This document shows, piece by piece, positions 51,865 through 60,223 of a DNA stretch of 64,000 nt. The stretch is taken from NCBI RefSeq assembly GCF_963676475.1, contig NZ_OY781106.1, forward strand, positions 62,001 to 126,000, written 5' to 3'. How positions within the stretch are numbered: the first letter of the stretch is position 1; each line of letters begins with the position of its first letter. The stretch is from an uncultured Celeribacter sp. Its GTDB lineage: Bacteria > Pseudomonadota > Alphaproteobacteria > Rhodobacterales > Rhodobacteraceae. The position numbers and the translations under genes are program-made. The notes below the pieces were generated by a model. It was not told the DNA's origin. It made no database searches and saw nothing but the letters and a program-made list of their open reading frames with translations.

Positions 51865-52176
51865 ATGACACTGATTTACGGGATCAAGACCTGCGATACC
51901 TGCCGCAAAGCGGTGAAGGCGATGGGCGTCGAACTGACCGATATTCGTGCGGAACCTCTGTCCAGAGAGCAGCTTGAGCGATTCTATACGGCGTTTGGCG
52001 AGGCTTTGCTCAACACGCGTTCGACCACATGGCGTGGGTTTTCCGAAGAAGAACGCGCCCGCGCCCCACTTGATCTTCTGGCAGATCATCCGACGCTCAT
52101 GAAGCGCCCGGTGATCGAGAAAGACGGCCAGCTCTATCTCGGCTGGGGCAAGGATGTGCAGGCGGCACTTCTCTGA
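51865..52176 (+). CDS. ArsC/Spx-like protein
   Basis: A 103-residue thioredoxin-fold protein, start at MTLIYGIKTCDTCRKAVKAM. It has a C-x2-C motif (Cys10, Cys13), a central Arg-rich STTWRGFSEEERAR block and the KRPVIEKDGQLYLGW end of the ArsC/YffB group. YffB-type members are glutathione-dependent thiol reductases rather than arsenate reductases. Function is not certain. Converges on the bufferin-type operon. Confidence 0.8.
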   Translation: MTLIYGIKTCDTCRKAVKAMGVELTDIRAEPLSREQLERFYTAFGEALLNTRSTTWRGFSEEERARAPLDLLADHPTLMKRPVIEKDGQLYLGWGKDVQAALL

Positions 52177-52192
52177 GAGGCTGTTTCACAGC

Positions 52193-52738
52193 TTATCTTG
52201 TCTCTGTGTTGGTGAGGCGGTTGAATATCAGCCGATCCAATGAGGCCCAGCCGCCCCCCAGCCCGACAAGCGTGAGCAAGACCATCCCCCAAAGCGCGCG
52301 TTGGTCAAAGATCAGCGCATCGGAATGTCGATCGAACAGCGCGCCAATGGTCGCCATGTCGAGACCATGCCCGATCACATCGGTGAGGCTTTGCACGAGG
52401 ACAAAGCCGATCATGCCCAGAGCGGCGAGCCGAGTTGCGAGGCCCAGAACAATCAGCAGGGGCAAGAGGAATTCGGCATAGGTTCCGGCCATGACAACGC
52501 CCCACTCAAAGGCGCCAAAGCCTGAGATGTCATAGCCTGCGGCCTCCATTTTTCGTGGAAAAATCTGGGCATAGGCGTTGAAGGATGGGGTCAGAGGCCT
52601 CTCCAGTTTGGTCAGCGCCGAGGTCCAGAAATAGCGCAACAGCACGGCGGCAAAGGTGAAACGTGCCAGCAAGGGCAGGGCGTTTAAGGCCACCGCGTTG
52701 ATCCGGTCCAACTTTGTCGCGAACATATCGTTAAACAT
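52193..52738 (-). CDS. DoxX family membrane protein of the bufferin-type operon
   Basis: A 181-residue membrane protein with four predicted helices (about 20-40, 78-100, 105-125, 145-168). The FAEWGVV-like region and the AEFLLPLLIVLGLATRLAALGM helix are typical of DoxX. It overlaps the preceding DUF2063 gene by 8 bp. DoxX genes are frequent fourth members of bufferin (buf/gig) operons. A role in electron transfer for the iron enzyme or in membrane redox is proposed in the field but unproven. Confidence 0.85.
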   Translation of the reverse strand: MFNDMFATKLDRINAVALNALPLLARFTFAAVLLRYFWTSALTKLERPLTPSFNAYAQIFPRKMEAAGYDISGFGAFEWGVVMAGTYAEFLLPLLIVLGLATRLAALGMIGFVLVQSLTDVIGHGLDMATIGALFDRHSDALIFDQRALWGMVLLTLVGLGGGWASLDRLIFNRLTNTETR

Positions 52739-53465
52739 CGTGATCCCCCTCCAGAATGTCGATGATGGCGCCGCCTTTCAAAAGCGTGCCGAGAAACTGC
52801 GAAAGATCGAGATCCGAGGGCGCAAGCTCGGCGGCATTGGCCAGCGCCATGCCGTCCTGCAATGCATCTAGCACGGCACAGGTGCCGGGCGGAAAGGCGG
52901 TGGCGACGGGGTCGAAACCTGGACGTGTGATCAGTACATCCTCCGCCCCGCCCGACGGCCGGTCGCCGTCCAGGGCAAAGCGGCGCAATTTGGTCACGGG
53001 ATAGGCGCTTGCGAGCCAGGTCACTGTGGGCGCAAGCGCGACTTGGCGGGTGAACAACAAGGGGTCGGAGAACTCCGCCGCAGGCACTGGGCGCGTGTCG
53101 GCGGCGTGATAACTTTGGCGTAGCGCATATTCGAGACGCGCCACATCGCCGAGATAGGGCAGGCGCGACGCCGGGGCGAAATTGTCGATAAACGCCGCGA
53201 AATCAGTGCCGTAGAGCGGCAGGATCGGCGTTTTGGGCGGGTGCGCGCGGACGTAGTCTCCCGCCATCGCGTCGAAAAACGCGTCTCCAACGAGGGATTT
53301 TACCGCTGGATAAGAGGCGGCGATGGCCGCTTTGAGGCCCACGATGATGTTGTTGCGATAGACGTCGAAGCGCCGCTTGGCTGGGGCGCCCGAGGGGGTG
53401 ATGAGCCCTGCCGGGATCGGGGCCTCGGGCGCAAGTGCGGCTTGGATGAAGTCCTGCTGTCTCAT
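52731..53465 (-). CDS. DUF2063 partner protein (BufC/HvfC type)
   Basis: A 244-residue protein of the DUF2063 putative DNA-binding family. The N-terminal region (MRQQDFIQAALAP, RFDVYRNNIIVGLKAAIAASYPAVKSLVG) is the hallmark; an IDNFAPASRLPYLGDVARLEYAL piece follows, then a less conserved C-terminal half. In related RiPP clusters this protein binds the precursor leader and delivers it to the DUF692 enzyme; the DNA-binding name is historical. Start overlaps the DUF692 stop by four bases. Confidence 0.9.
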   Translation of the reverse strand: MRQQDFIQAALAPEAPIPAGLITPSGAPAKRRFDVYRNNIIVGLKAAIAASYPAVKSLVGDAFFDAMAGDYVRAHPPKTPILPLYGTDFAAFIDNFAPASRLPYLGDVARLEYALRQSYHAADTRPVPAAEFSDPLLFTRQVALAPTVTWLASAYPVTKLRRFALDGDRPSGGAEDVLITRPGFDPVATAFPPGTCAVLDALQDGMALANAAELAPSDLDLSQFLGTLLKGGAIIDILEGDHDV

Positions 53466-54334
53466 ACCAGCACCTGTTCGAGACGGAGCGCAGCACGGGC
53501 GGCCTCAGAGGACAGAACCTCCCACTCGGGCACATCGGTGTCCCATTCGATGAGCGTCGGCTTCGGCCCGCCAGTGGCCAGAGCGTAGGTGTAAAGATGC
53601 CAGACCGGATCGGCGACCTCGCGACCGTGGCTGTCGATCAAAAGCGGCGCGCCGTCTTCGTCCTTATCCTCATCGTGACCGCCAAGGTGGATTTCCCCCA
53701 CGGCGTCATGCGGGAAAGCGTCGATATAGTCATAGGCGTCGATCCGCAGGTTGTTGGCGGAGACGAAAACATTGTTCACATCAAGCAAAAGCCCGCAGCC
53801 GGTGCGTTTTACCACGGCCCGAAGGAATTCGACCTCGCCGTAAGTGGTTTCCGCGAAGGCGAGATAGGAGGAGGGGTTTTCCAAGAGCATCTGCCGCCCC
53901 AAACGCTCCTGCACCTCGTCGATATGGTCGCACACACGGGTCAGGGTTTTGGCGGTGTAGGGCAGGGGCAGAAGGTCGTTGAAATAGCCTCTATGTGGCC
54001 CGGTGTCGTGCGTCGACCAGGCGAGATGTTCGGAGAAGGAAGCGGGGTTGATCTCGTCGATGAGATGGCTCAGCCGCACGAGGTGATCCGGGTCAAGTCG
54101 GCCCTCGCCGCCAATAGAAAGCCCCACACCATGGACAGAAATCGGAAAGCGATCCGACAGCGCACGAAGCTGTGCCATCGGACGACCGCCCGCCACGCCT
54201 TTTTCGCCCATGTAGTTTTCTGCATGGATTTCGAGCCATTTCACCGGGTGATCCCCCTCGGAAATGTTCGAAAAGTGCTTGGATTTATATCCCACGCCGA
54301 CGCCCATCGGCAGCTGTTTTGTCTGGTCCAACAT
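53462..54334 (-). CDS. DUF692 multinuclear iron oxidative enzyme (BufB/HvfB type)
   Basis: A 290-residue TIM-barrel enzyme, start at the ATG at 54334 with gaggag-type ribosome-binding sequence. Candidate iron ligands in family order: Glu36/His37, His68 (SVHGVG), Glu102/His103 (SEHLAW), Glu152 (LLENPS), Asp185/Asn187 (LLLDVNN), His216 and His220 (EIHLGGH), Asp234/His236, Glu263 (LIEWDTD). MNIO enzymes oxidise Cys in precursor peptides, for example to thiooxazoles. The full ligand set suggests it is active. Next to its presumed substrate. Confidence 0.93.
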   Translation of the reverse strand: MLDQTKQLPMGVGVGYKSKHFSNISEGDHPVKWLEIHAENYMGEKGVAGGRPMAQLRALSDRFPISVHGVGLSIGGEGRLDPDHLVRLSHLIDEINPASFSEHLAWSTHDTGPHRGYFNDLLPLPYTAKTLTRVCDHIDEVQERLGRQMLLENPSSYLAFAETTYGEVEFLRAVVKRTGCGLLLDVNNVFVSANNLRIDAYDYIDAFPHDAVGEIHLGGHDEDKDEDGAPLLIDSHGREVADPVWHLYTYALATGGPKPTLIEWDTDVPEWEVLSSEAARAALRLEQVLV

Positions 54335-54354
54335 CGAAGCCTCCTGCAAAATCG

Positions 54355-54397
54355 GAAAAAAATGACCCGGCGCATGTGGTCCGTCACGCGCCGGGCC
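54355..54397 (-). promoter_or_regulatory. Intercistronic hairpin with T-run between precursor and DUF692 enzyme genes
   Basis: On the minus strand ggcccggcgc pairs with gcgccgggtc (8 continuous GC pairs plus one mismatch), followed by attttttcc. It lies in the 70-bp gap after the precursor stop codon. It looks like a partial terminator, which would make precursor transcripts outnumber enzyme transcripts, or an RNA-stabilising end. Confidence 0.75.
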
Positions 54398-54404
54398 AAA
54401 CCGT

Positions 54405-54710
54405 TTAGCTGTCCATCGGCAAGTCGCGGTCAAGCGCTTCGAGCGCGCCCATGCGTTCGGTGCCGTCCATCATGGCCGGAAGCTCGATGTCGGCGCAGGT
54501 GCCAGCGGGCACCAGCGTCCAGGCGTTGCCCTGATAGTCGACTTTCGAGGTGCCGGCACAGGTGGTGCCCGGACCTGCCGCGCAGCCGTTTTCACCGGCC
54601 AGCGCCACGCCGTAGCATTTTTCCTGCTCTTCCGCGGAGGCGGTGCCTGCGATGGAGAGGGCCGCGGTCATGGCGCCAAGCAGCGCGAGGGTTTTGGATT
54701 GAGTGCTCAT
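54405..54710 (-). CDS. DUF2282 bufferin-type RiPP precursor
   Basis: A 101-residue exported peptide precursor. A Sec-type signal peptide covers residues 1-26 (ending TASA). Four Cys at 32, 43, 51 and 72 sit in KCYGVALAGENGCAA, TTCAGTSK and VPAGTCAD, the DUF2282 pattern. In studied bufferins two Cys are turned into thiooxazoles, the others form a disulfide, and the product binds copper in the periplasm. Unusual here is an acidic tail of about 29 residues after the last Cys (many members stop sooner). Copy C of the palindromic repeat lies just upstream. Confidence 0.9.
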   Translation of the reverse strand: MSTQSKTLALLGAMTAALSIAGTASAEEQEKCYGVALAGENGCAAGPGTTCAGTSKVDYQGNAWTLVPAGTCADIELPAMMDGTERMGALEALDRDLPMDS

Positions 54711-54725
54711 TGGGTGTGTCTCCCG

Positions 54726-54844
54726 TTAAAGCGTCCGGCCTTTAACCTGAGGTATCAGGATAAAGGCAGGGCGCGTGCCAAGTTCACATGGTGTGCTGCC
54801 TTCGATCAAAATCTGTGTTGCAGGCTTTTTGTTCGAAGGCTTTA
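54726..54844. repeat. Dispersed palindromic repeat, copy C
   Basis: About 119 bp beginning TTAAAGCGTCCGGCCTTTAA and ending near GAAGGCTTTA. It keeps GATAAAGGC, GGGCGCGTGCCAA and AAAATCTGTGTTGCAGG blocks in common with copies A and B, and has internal pairing (TTCGATCAAAA with TTTTTGTTCGAA). It is the most divergent copy and lies 16 bp upstream of the bufferin precursor ATG, so it is likely in the leader or promoter. Confidence 0.7.
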
Positions 54845-55131
54845 GGTTCATGCGTTTCCGCCGTCAGTGGCGGTGAGCACAGATTGGCCGAGCGAGGCGG
54901 TCACAGGCCATTCACGGGGACGTCACCTGACGCCTGTGTCAGGGGCTGAAACAAACGGGTTTGTGATTTGATTCGGGGGCGAAACTGGTCCGCGACGCCC
55001 GCATTCAAACTCTGGAATTTTTATGAGGTATCTATTTTGAGCGTATACTCAAGTATTTATCGGCCAAAATCCGCCGATCTGCACCTGTAACAATTCTCAC
55101 GCAAAAAGCCATATTGCGTGTGTCGCGATGC

Positions 55132-55158
55132 AAAAGGCCCCCGAAGCGGGGGCCTTTT
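55132..55158. terminator. Terminator after thrS
   Basis: Perfect stem aaaaggccccc / gggggcctttt around gaagc, 20 bp after the thrS stop on the minus strand. Confidence 0.9.
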
Positions 55159-55177
55159 CGTTTCAGATATGTCTGAA

Positions 55178-57124
55178 TTATTTCAAGTCCGGCGCCAGAG
55201 CCGCGTCTTTCAGCTCAGACACGGTGTCCGCAAGTGACATCATCGCGGTCTGTTTTTCGCCCAAACGGCGCACGGAGACCGTTTTGTCTTCGACCTCGCG
55301 GGAACCGACGGCCAGAATCACCGGCACTTTGGCGAGGCTGTGTTCGCGGACCTTGTAGTTGATCTTCTCGTTGCGCGTGTCGGCCTCGGCCCGCACGCCG
55401 GCGGCTTTGAGGGCGGCCACGACCTCGGCGGCGTAGTCATCCGCCTCGGAGACGATGGTGGTCACAACGACCTGACGCGGGGCGAGCCAGAAGGGCAATT
55501 TGCCCGCGTGCTCTTCAATCAGAATGCCGATGAACCGCTCGAAAGAGCCGACAACCGCACGGTGCAGCATGATCGGGCGGTGTTTTGCCCCGTCCTGACC
55601 GATGTAGCTGGCGTCCAGACGCTCCGGCAGGTTCGGGTCGACTTGCAGCGTGCCACATTGCCATTCGCGGCCGATGGCGTCGGTCAGCACGAATTCAAGC
55701 TTCGGGCCATAAAACGCCCCTTCGCCTTCTTGAATCTCATAGTCGTAACCGGCGGCCTTACAGGCGTTGCCGAGGGACTCCTCGGAGTGATCCCAGCTTT
55801 CTTCCGAGCCGATGCGTTTTTCGGGGCGGGTCGAAAGCTTGATCGACCAGTCGTTGAACCCGAGATCGGCGTAGATTTTCGCGAGGAATTCGATGAACTT
55901 CTTGGTTTCCGCTTCGATATGCTTTTCTTCGCAGAAGATATGCGCGTCGTCCTGCGTGAAGCCGCGCACCCGCATGATGCCGTGCAGCGCGCCCGAGGGC
56001 TCATACCGGTTGCAAGAGCCAAACTCGGCCATGCGCAGCGGCAGGTCGCGGTAGGATTTCAAACCCTGATTGAACACCTGCACGTGGCACGGGCAGTTCA
56101 TCGGTTTCAGCGCGTTGACGGTTTTCTCTCGGGCATGATCCTCGTCCACTTCGACGATGAACATGTTTTCCTGATAGTTGTCCCAATGCCCCGAGGCTTC
56201 CCAAAGCTTGCGGTTCACCACCTGCGGCGTGTTCACCTCGACATAGCCGTCACGTTCTTGTTGGCGACGCATGTAATCTTGCAACGTGGTGTAGATTTTC
56301 CAGCCGTTCGGATGCCAGAAAATCTGACCCGGCGCTTCTTCCTGCATGTGAAAGAGGTCCATCTCTTTGCCCAGCTTGCGGTGATCGCGCTTGGCGGCCT
56401 CTTCCATCATCAGTTCCCAGGCCTTCAGATCCTTGCGGTTCTTGAAGGCCACGCCGTAAATGCGCTGCAACATCGGACGCGAGCTGTCGCCCAGCCAGTA
56501 AGCGCCCGCCACATGGGTCAGTTTGAAGGCATCTGCGGGCACTTGCCCTGTGTGTTGCAAATGCGGACCGCGGCAGAGATCCTGCCAGTCGCCATGCCAA
56601 TACATCCGCAAATCCTCGCCCTCGGGAATGCGGTTCACAAGCTCGACCTTAAAAGGCTCGCCCTTGGCATTGTAATAGTCAATCGCCTCGTCACGGCCCC
56701 ACACTTCGGTCTTCACCGGCTCGCGGGCGTTGATGATCTCTTTCATCTTCGCCTCGATCTCCCCCAAATCTTCGGGCGTGAACGGCTCTTCGCGGTCGAA
56801 GTCATAGAACCAGCCGTTGTCGCGCACCGGGCCGATGGTCACTTTGACATCGGGCCAAAGCTCCTGCACCGCGCGCGCCATGATATGCGCAAGGTCATGC
56901 CGGATCAGTTCGAGCGCAGGTTCATCGTCTTGCATGGTGTGAATGGCAATCTTAGCATCCTCATTGATCGGCCACTGGAGGTCCCAGTGCTGACCGTTGA
57001 CGGACGCGGAGATCGCTTTCTTCGCAAGGCTGTTCGAAATGCTTGCGGCCACATCGGCAGGGGTCACGCCAGCGTTAAACTCGCGCGAATTGCCATCGGG
57101 GAATGTGAGAGAAATCGGTGCCAT
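55178..57124 (-). CDS. thrS: Threonyl-tRNA synthetase
   Basis: A 648-residue class II synthetase. The N-terminal TGS domain (about 1-60) is followed by the editing domain (HDLAHIMARAVQEL with His motif, DLCRGPHLQHTG), then the catalytic core with the zinc Cys in MNCPCHVQVF, motif 2 LRMAEFGSCNRYEPSGAL in part, and motif 3 near HRAVVGSFERF. The C-terminal anticodon domain follows. Length and domain order match the family. No leader attenuator was recognised before it. Confidence 0.97.
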   Translation of the reverse strand: MAPISLTFPDGNSREFNAGVTPADVAASISNSLAKKAISASVNGQHWDLQWPINEDAKIAIHTMQDDEPALELIRHDLAHIMARAVQELWPDVKVTIGPVRDNGWFYDFDREEPFTPEDLGEIEAKMKEIINAREPVKTEVWGRDEAIDYYNAKGEPFKVELVNRIPEGEDLRMYWHGDWQDLCRGPHLQHTGQVPADAFKLTHVAGAYWLGDSSRPMLQRIYGVAFKNRKDLKAWELMMEEAAKRDHRKLGKEMDLFHMQEEAPGQIFWHPNGWKIYTTLQDYMRRQQERDGYVEVNTPQVVNRKLWEASGHWDNYQENMFIVEVDEDHAREKTVNALKPMNCPCHVQVFNQGLKSYRDLPLRMAEFGSCNRYEPSGALHGIMRVRGFTQDDAHIFCEEKHIEAETKKFIEFLAKIYADLGFNDWSIKLSTRPEKRIGSEESWDHSEESLGNACKAAGYDYEIQEGEGAFYGPKLEFVLTDAIGREWQCGTLQVDPNLPERLDASYIGQDGAKHRPIMLHRAVVGSFERFIGILIEEHAGKLPFWLAPRQVVVTTIVSEADDYAAEVVAALKAAGVRAEADTRNEKINYKVREHSLAKVPVILAVGSREVEDKTVSVRRLGEKQTAMMSLADTVSELKDAALAPDLK

Positions 57125-57235
57125 GTCTTGGCTCTCCTCGTCGGTTTGGCGCCTACCAAGCGCCCGGTTGCGGGTATATGTGTTTGCCCTATGTCTTCTT
57201 TTGAATGTGTAAAGTCAATGTGAAAGGTTTCCCAT

Positions 57236-58549
57236 ATGTCTCTTTCCGAGCGTCTGTTTCGGACCCTGTCCGGTTCGAAAGACGCGCAAGGCACGGCCGA
57301 GGGTCTGAGCGATCAGGCAACGCGGGCCGAACCCACAAATTTCCTGCGCCATGTCGGTGCTTTGTCGATGACCAAATCTGCCGATGGGCTGTTCGATCCC
57401 AAATTGGTCCTGTCCTGGCTGATGTCGCATCTGGGTGCGCCGGCCGCGCTCATCGGGCTTTTGGTGCCGATCCGGGAGGCGGGGGCTTTGTTGCCCCAGC
57501 TTTTCACCGCGCCGCGCATTCACCATATGGCACAACGCAAATGGGCCTGGGCCTTGGCCGGTCTGGGGCAGGGGATTGCCGCCGCCGCCCTCGTGCTCAT
57601 CGGTTTGACTTTGACCGGCTGGGCCGCGGGCGTTGCGGCCTGTGTCGCCGTCGCCTTTCTGGCCGTGTCGCGCTCGGTGGCCTCGGTCAGCTACAAAGAC
57701 ATCTTGGGCAAGACCATCGCCAAGACCCGACGCGGCGCGGTCACGGGCACCGCAAGTTCCGTGTCCTCCGTGGTGGTTGTGGCCTTCGCGCTTTTGCTGA
57801 TCTTTGCGCCAGTGGACCGCTACATTCTGGTGATCGGCGCACTTGCGGCGGCTGCCGTGCTTTGGGGGTTGGCCTTCGTGATCTTCTCCACTCTGCGTGA
57901 GGAAAAGGACCCCGGCGAGGGCCGCGAAAAAGTTCTGGCCCAGCTCAAACTTCTCAAACACAAACCCATGCTGCGCCGCTTTATCTATGCCCGGGGGCTT
58001 TTGACCGGCACGGCTTTAGCCCCGCCTTATCTGATCGTCTTGGGCGCACAGGCGGGCAATGGCACGTTTGAGGCCTTGGGCGCTTCCGTTCTGGCCTCCG
58101 CGCTCGCGTCTTTCTTGTCGTCCTACGTCTGGGGGCGGCTCGCGGATCGCTCGTCGAAAACTGTGCTGGCGCTCTCGGGCCTGTTCGGCGCCGCCGCCCT
58201 CGTGCTGGGTGTCACACTTGATCTCATGGGGCTCTCCGCGACCTCTTGGGCCATCCCGCTCTCGCTCTTTCTCTTGATGATTTGCTATCATGGCGTGCGT
58301 CAGGGCCGCTCCACCTACCTTGTCGATCTCGCCCCCGAAGATCAGCGCACCGCCTATACCGCCGTTGCCAACACGGTGATCGGCGTGATTTTGCTGGGAT
58401 CGGGTGTGATCGGCGCCGTGGCTTCTGCCATCGGTCCGCATGCGGCGCTTTTGAGTTTCGCAGGGTTGGCACTGGCGGGAGCTGTTGTTGCGTTTCGTCT
58501 TGAAGAGGTCGAGGAGGGCTTTTCGCTTTTCGCCATGGAAAAAGACTGA
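57236..58549 (+). CDS. MFS transporter
   Basis: A 437-residue major facilitator protein with about twelve helices after a 45-residue polar N-terminus. SRSVASVSYKDILGKTIAKTRRGAVTGTASS is a loop region with the Gly/Arg pattern of MFS, and WGRLADRSSKTVLALSGLF fits the A-like motif in the second half. Substrate unknown. It is divergent from thrS. Confidence 0.85.
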   Translation: MSLSERLFRTLSGSKDAQGTAEGLSDQATRAEPTNFLRHVGALSMTKSADGLFDPKLVLSWLMSHLGAPAALIGLLVPIREAGALLPQLFTAPRIHHMAQRKWAWALAGLGQGIAAAALVLIGLTLTGWAAGVAACVAVAFLAVSRSVASVSYKDILGKTIAKTRRGAVTGTASSVSSVVVVAFALLLIFAPVDRYILVIGALAAAAVLWGLAFVIFSTLREEKDPGEGREKVLAQLKLLKHKPMLRRFIYARGLLTGTALAPPYLIVLGAQAGNGTFEALGASVLASALASFLSSYVWGRLADRSSKTVLALSGLFGAAALVLGVTLDLMGLSATSWAIPLSLFLLMICYHGVRQGRSTYLVDLAPEDQRTAYTAVANTVIGVILLGSGVIGAVASAIGPHAALLSFAGLALAGAVVAFRLEEVEEGFSLFAMEKD

Positions 58550-58611
58550 TGCGCGATTGATTGCAAACCCTCGGCAGGACCGATAGCACTCATCTCAAAA
58601 GGGAGCCCAAC

Positions 58612-59355
58612 ATGACCGATTATCTCGACACCCCCTCCGGCCGCCGCATTGCCTACAATCGCCTTGAGGGCGAGGGCACCGGCGTTGTGTTCCTTGGCGG
58701 GTTCATGTCGGATATGGCGGGGACGAAAGCCGTCGCACTCGAACAATGGGCGGCGGCGCAGGGCCGGCCTTTCCTTCGGTTCGATTACTCGGGTCATGGC
58801 GAAAGCGCCGGAGAGTTCCGTGACGGCTGTATCGGCGATTGGGCGGAGGATGCGCAGGCGGTGATCGAAGCGCTCACGGAGGGCCCACAAGTGCTTGTCG
58901 GCTCCTCCATGGGCGGTTGGATTTCGCTTTTGATGTGCAAACGCATTCACCCGCGTGTCGGCGGCCTTGTGACCATTGCCGCCGCCCCTGACTTTACCGA
59001 AGACGGCTTTTGGGCCAGCTTCGATGAGGCGGATCGCAAGGCACTTATGGACGAGGGCGTCGTCATGGTGCCCTCCGATTATGCCGACCCGTACCCGATC
59101 ACCCGGCGCCTCATCGAGGACGGGCGCGACCATCTGATCCTGCGCAGCCCGCTGGCGCTGCCCTTCCCGGTGCGCTTCCTTCAGGGCACGGCGGACACCT
59201 CCGTGTCGGTCGAGACCGCGATGCAGCTCTTCGATCATGCGGCGGGCGATGATATTCGTCTCACTCTGGTCAAAGGGGCGGATCATTCCTTCTCCACCGT
59301 CGAGTGCCTCAAGATCATCGAGGCGGCGATCTTTGATGTGCTGGCCGGAGTTTGA
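58612..59355 (+). CDS. Alpha/beta hydrolase (ABHD10-like)
   Basis: A 247-residue hydrolase, start at MTDYLDTPSGRRIAYNRLEG after an aaaaggga sequence. The nucleophile elbow is GSSMGGW (Ser at about residue 102), FDYSGHGESAG supplies the oxyanion region, and the catalytic His is in KGADHSFST near residue 223. It resembles the ABHD10/BD-FAE-like thioesterase group. Natural substrate unknown. Confidence 0.85.
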   Translation: MTDYLDTPSGRRIAYNRLEGEGTGVVFLGGFMSDMAGTKAVALEQWAAAQGRPFLRFDYSGHGESAGEFRDGCIGDWAEDAQAVIEALTEGPQVLVGSSMGGWISLLMCKRIHPRVGGLVTIAAAPDFTEDGFWASFDEADRKALMDEGVVMVPSDYADPYPITRRLIEDGRDHLILRSPLALPFPVRFLQGTADTSVSVETAMQLFDHAAGDDIRLTLVKGADHSFSTVECLKIIEAAIFDVLAGV

Positions 59356-59436
59356 ACGGATAAGTGATCTCACGAGCGCTTGACCCTCTGTCCTGCGGCA
59401 TGTGAGAAAAATGCAAGTTTTCCTGTGGATTGACCG

Positions 59437-60150
59437 ATGACCGAGAGCCTCGTTCTGTTGCCCGGATTTCTGGCCGATGGCCGGGTGTTCGCCGATCAGA
59501 TCATTGATCTGAGCCGCCACCATGCCGTAATGGTCGCGCCTTTGCTGGGCGAGAGCCTCACCGAGATGGCCGATGCGGTGCTGGCCGTGGCGCCGCCGAA
59601 ATTCGCGGTGGCGGGGCATGATCTCGGGGCTTCTGTGGCCACTGAAATCTTGCGCCGGGCGCCCGGACGGGTGAGCCGCATCGCGCTGATCTCCGGCTCT
59701 GCCCAAGCCGAGCCGCCCAATGCCGCCGCCGCCCGCGAGCCGCGGATGATCAAGGCCAAGACGGGCCGCTTTGGCGAAGTGTTGTGGGAAGAACTGCCCA
59801 CGACCGCGCTGTTCGAGACGCCCCATCGCAACGCCATTCGTGACCATTGGCTCGAGATGGCGATGGAGGCCGGGCTCGAGACCTATTTGCGCCAATCGCG
59901 CATTCTGCAACGTCGCCCGGATCACCAAAACGTCCTGCGCCGAGCGCGCATTCCGGCGCTTGTGATCGGCGGCGGCGCTGACACGATCTGTCCGCCAAGG
60001 CGTCAGGATTTCATCGCCCAACTCATGCCGCGCGCGGATCTTGTCCTGATCGAGCGGGCCGGCCATCTGCCGATGCTGGAAGCGCCGCAAACGGTGTCAC
60101 GCGCGCTCAAGGCATGGCTCGAAGCCGAAGCGCCCTTCGTGCTGCGGTGA
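59437..60150 (+). CDS. Alpha/beta hydrolase with Asp at the nucleophile position
   Basis: A 237-residue hydrolase-fold protein. The nucleophile elbow reads AGHDLGASVA, so Asp62 stands where most relatives have Ser. The acid Asp is in GGGADTICPP and the His in ERAGHLPMLEAP. Asp nucleophiles occur in haloalkane dehalogenases and epoxide hydrolases, but the rest of this protein looks like the esterase/proline-iminopeptidase-type group, so activity is open. It follows the first hydrolase by 81 bp. Confidence 0.8.
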   Translation: MTESLVLLPGFLADGRVFADQIIDLSRHHAVMVAPLLGESLTEMADAVLAVAPPKFAVAGHDLGASVATEILRRAPGRVSRIALISGSAQAEPPNAAAAREPRMIKAKTGRFGEVLWEELPTTALFETPHRNAIRDHWLEMAMEAGLETYLRQSRILQRRPDHQNVLRRARIPALVIGGGADTICPPRRQDFIAQLMPRADLVLIERAGHLPMLEAPQTVSRALKAWLEAEAPFVLR

Positions 60151-60162
60151 GTGTTTCGAGGC

Positions 60163-60189
60163 TGATCTTTTTCTTGGTGAAAATACTCA
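60163..60189 (+). repeat. Short intergenic repeat (AATACTC/CTTTTTCTTGGT type), second copy
   Basis: tgatctttttcttggtgaaaatactca matches the minus strand at 24879-24905 with one base difference. In both places it sits between converging genes and next to a GC-rich hairpin. Confidence 0.65.
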
Positions 60190-60194
60190 AAGAA

Positions 60195-60223
60195 ACGGCG
60201 CCTCTCGGGCGCCGTCTTTTTCA
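60195..60223. terminator. Terminator between the hydrolase and phaZ genes
   Basis: Stem acggcgcc / ggcgccgt around tctcg, then ctttttc. It touches the phaZ stop codon and should act for the rightward hydrolase gene. Confidence 0.85.

Larger units (their letters stand above)
54711..55177. other. Intergenic region holding repeat copy C and the thrS terminator
   Basis: 467 bp without a convincing gene. It contains repeat C (54726-54844), a central stretch with no clear features (54845-55130) that must hold the bufferin promoter if it lies outside the repeat, and a strong terminator at 55132-55158. No copper-box was recognised. Confidence 0.6.

Noticed and set aside
55340..57223. A 627-codon rightward open frame across thrS
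   Set aside because: It lies antisense to an unmistakable threonyl-tRNA synthetase. High GC keeps the complementary frame open; it has no ribosome-binding site and no family signature.
58354..60090. A 578-codon leftward open frame across the MFS and two hydrolase genes
   Set aside because: It spans three well-supported rightward genes and the spacers between them, with a composition typical of a complementary-strand shadow.
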